Shown in pieces: positions 56,800-64,000 of a stretch of DNA of 64,000 bases. The stretch is from Lunularia cruciata. Its lineage: Eukaryota; Streptophyta; Marchantiopsida; Lunulariales; Lunulariaceae. The position numbers were made by a program, and so were the translations under genes. Position 1 is the stretch's first letter, and every line of letters starts with the position of its first letter. Location: positions 54,888,291-54,952,290 of the forward strand of contig OX419755.1 of the NCBI GenBank assembly GCA_948567375.1. Direction: 5' to 3'. Under the pieces are notes generated by a model. That model was not told where the DNA came from and made no database searches. It was given only the letters and a program-made list of their open reading frames with translations.

Positions 56800-59700
56800 C
56801 TACACCTCAGGCTCTTGGAGACAAATGCAATTAAGACTCATCAAAATTGCATAAGTGCAATTGAAAATGACAAGTCTGAATCTATTTAAGGCAAAAGTGA
56901 GTCCAAATGGGACACTTAAAGTAGATAAAAAGCCCAATTTAAATACACATAGTATAACCCAATCATCAATAGTGCATAATAAAAATTCATCCAATGTCTT
57001 TGTATTCTCTTCAAATTTGAATATGATGTCAAAATTCTCATAGCTTTTGTGCTCCATGGCTCTAAAGGTAACCTTGCACAAGTTAGGACTCCCAATAAAA
57101 ATTACTTTCTCCATCAATTGGAATAGTAGAAATGGGAATATGTCCTATAGGATAATTAAAACTCATATTGAAATATACTAACACGGTAAGATACATAAAA
57201 GAGGAGGAATTACTCAAATAATTATTGGATACATCAAGGGACTCCTACACTCATATTTTGGATTGGTAAGAAGGTATAGAATTGCCTAAATATTACAAGT
57301 ATTGAGTTCAATTAAGATTACTTAGGTCCACATGTATAATGCTTGTTAAATTGTTATTGTGTATAGCAATGGAAATCCAAATGGACAAAATGTACATCAA
57401 GAAAAGCTCTTGACCTTTTTCTGATACCACTATCTCTTTGTCAAGGAGTTGCTTTCACCATTGGAGTTGCTATCAACCAAACACTTAAAACTATGCAAAT
57501 TCAATAGGTTTCCAAGAAGAATTTTATAGAATTTTTTGTTTGAAAGGTCTAAGTTGATACTAGGATCCAATAAGGAAATGAGAAAATCAAGTTATTTGAG
57601 CACACAATATGAACTAGAAACAAAGTCACTATATTCTTGAAGCTTGGTAAAGAATAGTGGAAGGAGTTGTAGGTCAAGTCTAGCACTAACAAGCTTTTGC
57701 GATTACTCAATGAGGTAAGAAATAGACTGATGAGTTTGTTGTTGGAAAATATAATTTTTTTCAATGAATATCTTTGATGTTTGAGATTGGTTGAAATTGC
57801 ACCAATGAGGTTGTTGTTGTTGTTGTCAAGTTTCAGGTACACTAGGGATGAAAGGTTTGAAATGATGGATGTTATAATTCTTTTCAATTCATTATGAGAA
57901 ACATCCAAAAAATTTCAAGGCACATAATAAGGACCTCCAATTTTAAGGAACTACTCACAATAGGTGATTCATAAAAAGGATAAAATCTATGAGATGCTTT
58001 AAATAAATCAAGTTAAATGGTATACCACTTGAAAGTTTGTTCCTTTGGAGATCTATACCTACCAACTTTAAATAGATTCCCATGGATGCAAGAATGTTGC
58101 ATGTATTGGAATCAATGCAAGGTATGACAACTTTGCCAATTCTACCAACTCAAATGGTATTTAATAATTCAATTTATTTGTGTAGAGTACAAGAATTGCA
58201 ACTTTGTACAATTTCACATGGATGTAAGAATTTTTCACGTCAACACATTCCTTACCAATTGAAGAATATGAACTCTTCCAATTTGCCCAAAATAACAGTT
58301 TGTAAATCTGTCAATTCACCCAACTCACTTGGTATTTGGCTTGCCAAATTGTTTTTGTAAAGCAAAGGAGTTTGCAACTTTGCAAAATTCTCCAAGAGGT
58401 AGGAATGTTTCCTATCAATTCATTCTCATATAAATTATGAGTTTGTATCTTTGCCAATTCTCCCAATTTAGCTGGTATTTGGCTTATAATTTTTTTTGTA
58501 TAGAGCATAAGGTTTTGCAACTTTGTTCAATTTCCCACAAGATGCAAGAATGTTGCTTTTCAATGCATTCTCATACATGGAAAGAGTTTGCAGCTCTACC
58601 CCAATTTGCCTAACTTAGAAGGTATGTGGCCTACCAATTTATTCATGAAAAGGTCAAGGGTTTGCAACTTTGAACAACTTCTCAAGGATGCATGAATGTT
58701 GCCTGTCAGAGTGTTCCCTAACTATTGATGGTATTTTAACTCTCCCAATTTTCCCAACTCAAATGGTATATGCTTTGCAATATTTTCACCAAGAGGTTAA
58801 GGGTTTGCAACTTTGAACAATTTCCCAAGATGCATGAATATTTCCAATCAACATATTCTTATGTAGGAAAGGTATTCTCCCAACTCTATTGATTCTCCCA
58901 ACTCAATTTGTATTTGGTTTGTAAATTTTTTTAGTAGAGTGCAAGCTTTTGCAACTTTGCACAATTTCCCAAAGATAAAGGAATGCTACATATCAATGTA
59001 TTCTCATGCAACTAAAGAGTTTGCAGCTCCTCCAGTTGTCTTAACTCAACTAATATTTGATTTATCAATTTGCTTGTGTAGAGCACAAGGGATTGAAACT
59101 TTCCACAATTTCCCAAGGATCTAGGAATTTTGTCTATCCATGCATTCTCAAACAAGAAAAGGTATTGCAACTTTGCAAATTCTCCTAACACAATTGGATT
59201 TTTGTCTGCCAATTTGTTTATGTAGAGCATAAGTTGTCGCAACTTTGCACAATTTCCCAGGATATAGGACTGTTTCCTTTCAATGCACTCTCCTTTAAGT
59301 AAAGAGTTTATAGCTACTCCAATTCTCCTACTCCAGTTCTCCTAACTCAATTTGTATTTAGCCTATAAATTTGTTTTTGGAGAGCCAAAGGTCTTGTAAC
59401 TTTGACCAATTTTCCAAGGATGAAAGAATGTTGCCTATCAATGCATTCTCAAACAAATGACGGTATTGCAACTTTTGCTAATTCTCCCAAATCAACTTGT
59501 TTTTGCCTTGAAATAAATTTTATGTGGAGTGCAAGCTCTTACAACTTTGCACAATTTCTCAAGGATGCATGAATTTTGCTTGGCAATGCATTCTCATACA
59601 AGTAAAGAGATTGCAGTTGCCTCAATTCTCTTAGCTCACACTGTATTTGGCTTATCAATGTGTTTCTAGATAACCAAAGGTTTAACAACTTTGAACAATT

Positions 59701-60345
59701 TCCCAAGGATGCAGGAATGATGCTTGTCAATGCATTATCATTCAAGTCAAGTGTTTGTAGCTACACTAATTCTCCTAAATTGGATGGTATCCTTCCCATC
59801 AACTTTTTCTAGAAAAAATCAATTTTGCATAAATTGGAGCAATACCTCATCAAGACAAGAATAATGCCAAACAAAAGAGATGGTACAAAGTAAGAGAGAA
59901 TTGTGTGTAATTTAGAATAATCTACAAAATCAAGAAATTTCACTTGTATGTCCATTCAAGACAAGACCAAATTACTTGTACGTCTATTCAAGAACAAGAC
60001 CAAATTTTTCAATTCATGAGATTCATAGAACTCTATTGATATTTTTCTTATCAAGTGTTTCTCACTAAAATCAAGTTTTTATATCACTACTAAGTTTATG
60101 AATGGCTTTGGAATTGAACTTGAAATTGATTTATTGGACAAATCTAAATGCTAGAGATGGTTAATATTGCACAACAAAGAGGATAATTGATCACCCAATT
60201 GCATGCCACCCAAATGAACTCCATAACCTAAAACTTGCAAAACAAAAAGTTGCACTATATACCTTCCATGAACACAAATTTCTGTCATTCAATGTCCAAG
60301 TGGCTAGTTCTCCACTTGGATCAACAATAGATTGTTGAACTTCAT
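56800..60345 (-). pseudogene. LRR receptor-like protein pseudogene
   Basis: The minus strand reads an N-terminal LRR cap (DPSGELATWTLNDRNLCSW, about 60280-60335), then GMQLGDQLSS. Over twenty LRRs follow in shifting frames, with patterns such as PASLGNCSKLLNLWL, LRELRQLQSLYLYENAL and PAKLGELAKIQTHNLYENEL. More irregular repeats lie at 57549-57908 (LSSLVYLKLDNNNNNLIGAI). The C-terminal frame at 56800-57117 contains FIGSPNLCK, the usual post-LRR Cys motif, and a hydrophobic segment WVILCVFKLGFLSTLSVPFG that may span the membrane, with no kinase behind it. So it looks like a receptor-like protein, or a receptor kinase that has lost its kinase. Stops and frameshifts throughout make it dead. Confidence 0.82.
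58078..59850 (-). repeat. Tandem ~144-bp repeat array encoding paired LRRs, 12 units
   Basis: The phrase CCCAAGGATGCA or variants recurs near 58078, 58217, 58393, 58538, 58683, 58827, 58970, 59113, 59258, 59415, 59559 and 59704, mostly 143-145 bases apart. That is 48 codons, two 24-residue LRRs alternating a LGNCSKLQ type and an ELGQLxxLQ type. Confidence 0.82.
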
Positions 60346-60818
60346 CAGTACCTAGATGTCAAATAGATTGATCAACTTACTCATACAACTTTGGTGCCAA
60401 TCTGCAAAATTATCTCAAATAGCAGCAAGCTTTGATCTCATCTTCTCTCTAATTTTTAGTGCAACAATAGTCATTTCAAGACTCATTCAACAAATGGGAT
60501 TATCCCAAACATGGATTACCATGGTCCAAAAAGACAGAAATAGGATATTCTTTGTGAAGAGTAAAGCTTTTCCCATTGCCATCTCCTTGACTTTTTATTG
60601 CCTTATGCAATTAACTATAGTACATTGTGGTAACACTAGTTTTTAATGACTCTATAAATCGACTTGAGATGATTCTTGAACTTGTACATGCTGCTCACAA
60701 TCTCCACCATGATGTTTTAGGTTCTTTATGTTTGTGAAACTATCTTGCTTTCAGCTTGTATATGAGGAGCTCAAACTTAAAACTCAAGAATTATGGTGTA
60801 TTGCTCATGGATGCATGG

Positions 60819-60868
60819 TAACTTTAACTTTAACTTTTAACTTTTAACTTTTAACTTTTACTTTTACT
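60819..60868. repeat. (CTTTTAA)n-type microsatellite
   Basis: Seven or more imperfect copies of TAACTTT/TAACTTTT in a row. Confidence 0.85.
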
Positions 60869-63451
60869 GTTACGTATACATTTACTTTGAACTAAGATCT
60901 ATAGGTACTAGCAATTACTTATATAGTGACTACTTGTATACTTGTATAGTCCATAGTGTTTGCAAAATAGTATATGTTTATATGTATTTGTGTTTCAAGT
61001 TCATGCTCAAAGTGCTACCATTTTTATTAATATCTAGTTTGGAATCATGACTAAAACTTTATTAAAAAACTTCAATGTATAAATGCAATAAAACTAGAGG
61101 AATAGTATATCATTTTAATGGGACACATCTATGTGCTAGATTGACTAACGCTTTGAGTTTGTAGCTAGAACAAAATCTTATAATTTAGTTTTCTCATGAA
61201 GAGTTTAGCTTAACATTCAATTGTTATAATAAATTATTAAAAATGTATTGGATCATGAGTTTATTTAAAATCTAATTTTCATATATGATGGAAATTTTTT
61301 TAAATATCTAAATATCTTAAATGTTTTTATAGGTATTATTTGGTACAATTATAATTAGTTATTAATGATGAAAATAAGAATTATATAATAATTAAAAATT
61401 AATCTATTTTATTTTAAAAATTAAATAAATCTATTAAATAACTATAGACTTGTATCTCCATGGTCTTTACTCTTTGTTAGTGATAATTCTATTATACATA
61501 CTCACTTTCTATTTTAAATGATAAATGATAATTTATAAATTATTTTAGAAGAATTAGAATAGTCTAACAAAAAGTAAAAGAAGATATACTTATAGTACCA
61601 CATATATGTCATATATTAAAAATATTAAAAAAAAAGAAATTAAATCATCTCAATTCAAGATAATTGCTTTAGGTAGATATCAAACTTTTTATATTTCATT
61701 TGAGTCTTTCCACATGCCAATATCTCTAAGTGACATACTTACTTCTTAAATTATTCTATAAAATTATTCTACGTATTTTCACACGATTCATGGAATCTTT
61801 GGATTATTGTACATACATTAGAAATCAAATATACTTCTCTAAGTGTAAGACTTTAGGCCATGTAGGCATGTAGCTTATTAGTAGGTTGATCCAAAGGGAT
61901 TAAAGTAAATAAATGTGAAAAGATGACAAGTATATATACTTCCTTCATAAAAGACTCTCAAATCTAAGATTTAGAACCTTTAAATGCACTGTCCAAGTGT
62001 TATTAGAGATCAAGAGTGAATTCTATGCATGCACTCTTGCTCAAGAGGATTCAGAGTGGATTATTAAAGGTCCAATTTTTTGGAAGTAAAAAGTCTAGAA
62101 TTTCTATTTAGTAAAATAAATACACATGAAGTTATTGAATTACTATTTGGTTGAATGACTCACATTTTTTATTAATCTTCAGCTAAAAGAAATGGATGCT
62201 TAGTCAATGGAGTCCAATTGTTAAAAGGTTCAGAAGCATTACATAATTGACTAAATTCAACAAAAGTTAATGAGACTTAATATATATTTGACTTGGAGTT
62301 TCAAGGAGAGTTAGTATTTGATTGTTACACATGTTCTATTACTATTTCAATGGTAAAAGTCAAGATCAAATGATGTAATGTGGTTTTAGATATGGTTTTG
62401 TGATGGTACCCATAAATATTCCATAAAAACAACTTATAAGGCTTGAAAAAAATGATTCGAAATGATTATGTGATTTGACAAGAATAACTATAGGGTTTGG
62501 TGGGAGATGTTAGTCTTTTTCTTATGGGGAAATCCCATAGTTGCAAAATTTTATGGGGTCATACGAAATCTCATAAGCTTTAATTAGCATTACTAATGAC
62601 ATGTGTGTTACTTTGAACTTGAAAATTGATAATTGTCACTTCTCCTTCGTGTGCTTTGGTTTGACTAGCTTTAAGTTTTCAATCCTCAAATGTTTTGATT
62701 TTACTTTTGTGTAAACATCATCAACTTTGATTCAATGTATTTTTTCTTCTACCAAATTACAAGAATTGATTTTACAAAATTTTATTTTGTGATGCTCTAA
62801 TTGCTATTACATGTGTGAGTTAGTTTGGCAAGGTGTACAATTTTCTCATTGATAATGCTATTACAAATCTTTTGTACCAACCCAATTGTAAATTTTATTT
62901 ATTTGATCTCTTAAAATTGATGGATGATCAAGGCCATTGATTGAGGATGTAAGTTAATTTGAGTTTGACTTGAGTTAGTTTTATTAGTGCAAGTATTGAC
63001 ATAAACATTGTAAAGTAATATACATCCCACATAGTGTGCTAGTTCTCATACCCAAAGGCTTGTGATGGAATCTATTTCATCACAAGTATAGAGCAATTTT
63101 GATCAAATCTAATTCTCCATTTATCAACAAGTTTCTCTTCCTTTAATACATCTGACAAGTCCTTGTTTAGAAGTATTTCATGCAATTATAAAGGTGATGT
63201 AGTAATTCACAAGTCCAAGAATGTCCCAAGTGAACCTCAACCTCAAATGGATTTACAACCATGAAAAGATGAATTTAGATTTAGATGAATGGAATGGAGA
63301 TGAAGATGAGTGTAACAAGTCAGTAATTTTTTTTAAGTGGTGAGAGGTGGTTATAATAACCAAATATAATCACAATAGAGTAACTTTCATCACATTGCTG
63401 CAATGATTTTGTGCTTGACACTCTCATGAATCTTGATCTTTAGGCAACTCG

Positions 63452-63531
63452 TCCCTTTAGGTAACTCATCTGTATGGACATATGTATGGACATGGACTGT
63501 ATCCCTTTAGGTAACTCATATGTATGGACAT
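63452..63531. repeat. Short direct duplication
   Basis: CCCTTTAGGTAACTCAT followed by GTATGGACAT occurs at 63452 and again at 63503, 51 bases apart. Confidence 0.8.
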
Positions 63532-64000
63532 CTTATTTTTAACAATAGATCACATAAATATCAGACCCCTATTTCCATTCAACTTGTGGTTGCTCTTAAT
63601 ATTCAGGCAGCATGGAAATGGACATGTGTAGCAAGAGGATTAAATATGTAGGTATGTTTAATGCAGCATCAACATTTCATTTTATGGATAAAGTGATCAT
63701 TGTAATATTATCACCTAAGAGAAGAGAAGTAGAATGGTCAAACAAGAGAGAGATCAAGAAAATACTCAAGCATTGCTTAAAAAGGATCTCACAAGGTGTA
63801 TGGGATTAGTGGTTATTTTGCTCTTCCCTTGAGCTCAAAGACCTACTATTGAAAGGGAATTTTATTTTGGCAAGAAAGTGAGTTAATCAATCAATTGTCA
63901 AATATGGGACAAGAAGAAGAGGATTATTCATTTTTCAAGTGCTTTATGCAAGTCTGTCTTAAATTGAGAACAATCATGCTCAATTGCTCATCCTTGTTTA

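Larger units (their letters stand above)
60346..64000. other. A+T-rich DNA without a supported gene
   Basis: May include the upstream region of the LRR pseudogene up to about 60650. Two short plus-strand frames (60356-60646 and 63612-63809) have no motif. No LTR ends, primer sites or RNA genes seen. Confidence 0.5.

Noticed and set aside
58078-59850. Regular ~144-bp spacing considered as a CRISPR array or satellite
   Set aside because: Units are coding-like LRR pairs without unique spacers, and the DNA is a plant nuclear repeat region.
60356-60646. 96-codon plus-strand frame upstream of the LRR pseudogene
   Set aside because: No motif; lies over the likely signal-peptide region of the pseudogene on the other strand.
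60819-60868. Possible interstitial telomere repeat
   Set aside because: The unit is TAACTTT/TAACTTTT, without the GGG of plant telomere TTTAGGG; simple microsatellite.
63612-63809. 65-codon plus-strand frame near the right edge
   Set aside because: Lys-rich, no recognisable domain, no neighbours of similar composition.
1-64000. tRNA, rRNA or snRNA genes
   Set aside because: Apart from the tRNA-complementary primer sites of the retroelements, I found no cloverleaf or rRNA-like stretch by reading.

Overview
The window reads as plant nuclear DNA from a large, repeat-filled genome. I see no intact protein-coding gene. Most of it is degenerate LTR retrotransposons, several with primer-binding sites complementary to plant initiator tRNA-Met, plus one decayed leucine-rich-repeat (LRR) receptor-like gene typical of land plants. 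The high A+T content and heavy decay would fit a gymnosperm or another large plant genome, but the species cannot be named from this sequence. Family and element names used here (A-H, U, LTR3, LTR4) are my own labels.

Layout. 1-3999: the 3' part of Ty3/gypsy element A (+), whose polyprotein ends in a PHD finger, followed by its LTR. 4000-6733: element B (-), with A inserted inside its reverse transcriptase (RT). 6734-13122: one LTR of the B/D family, split by a complete chromodomain-bearing Ty3/gypsy element C (-, 6837-12487) with a perfect 5-bp target duplication. 13123-18735: element D (-), which shares that LTR with B in a tandem LTR-internal-LTR-internal arrangement. 20832-29209: element E (+), an older relative of C, interrupted in its gag by a Ty1/copia element G (22077-24991).

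19390-20831, 29210-31390, 32274-33240, 34380-35205 and 37029-42750 carry remains of an unclassified repeat family (U) that encodes long, charged, coiled-coil-like protein pieces, mostly on the minus strand, next to a recurring LTR-like sequence (LTR4). Two U 5' regions face each other as an inverted repeat around 31.8 kb. 35206-37028 is an internally deleted B/D-type element holding a nested solo LTR3. Solo LTRs of family A lie at 41455-42003 and 43792-44347, and a second solo LTR3 at 45751-46442. 44348-46680 is a third gypsy lineage (H, Athila/Tat-like), and 46680-47691 is the 3' end of another C/E-type element (F). 47692-56790 is A+T-rich with only weak coding traces. 56800-60345 is an LRR receptor-like pseudogene (-) with a regular 144-bp repeat. 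60346-64000 holds no gene I can support.

The nesting gives a relative order. U is older than E, E is older than G, the B/D tandem is older than C and A, and H is older than the LTR3 copy inside it. The most useful observations are the PHD finger in A, a canonical -1 slippery heptamer at the gag-pol junction of C, heat-shock-element-like dyads in the C/E/F LTRs, the shared-LTR tandem B/D, and the U family.
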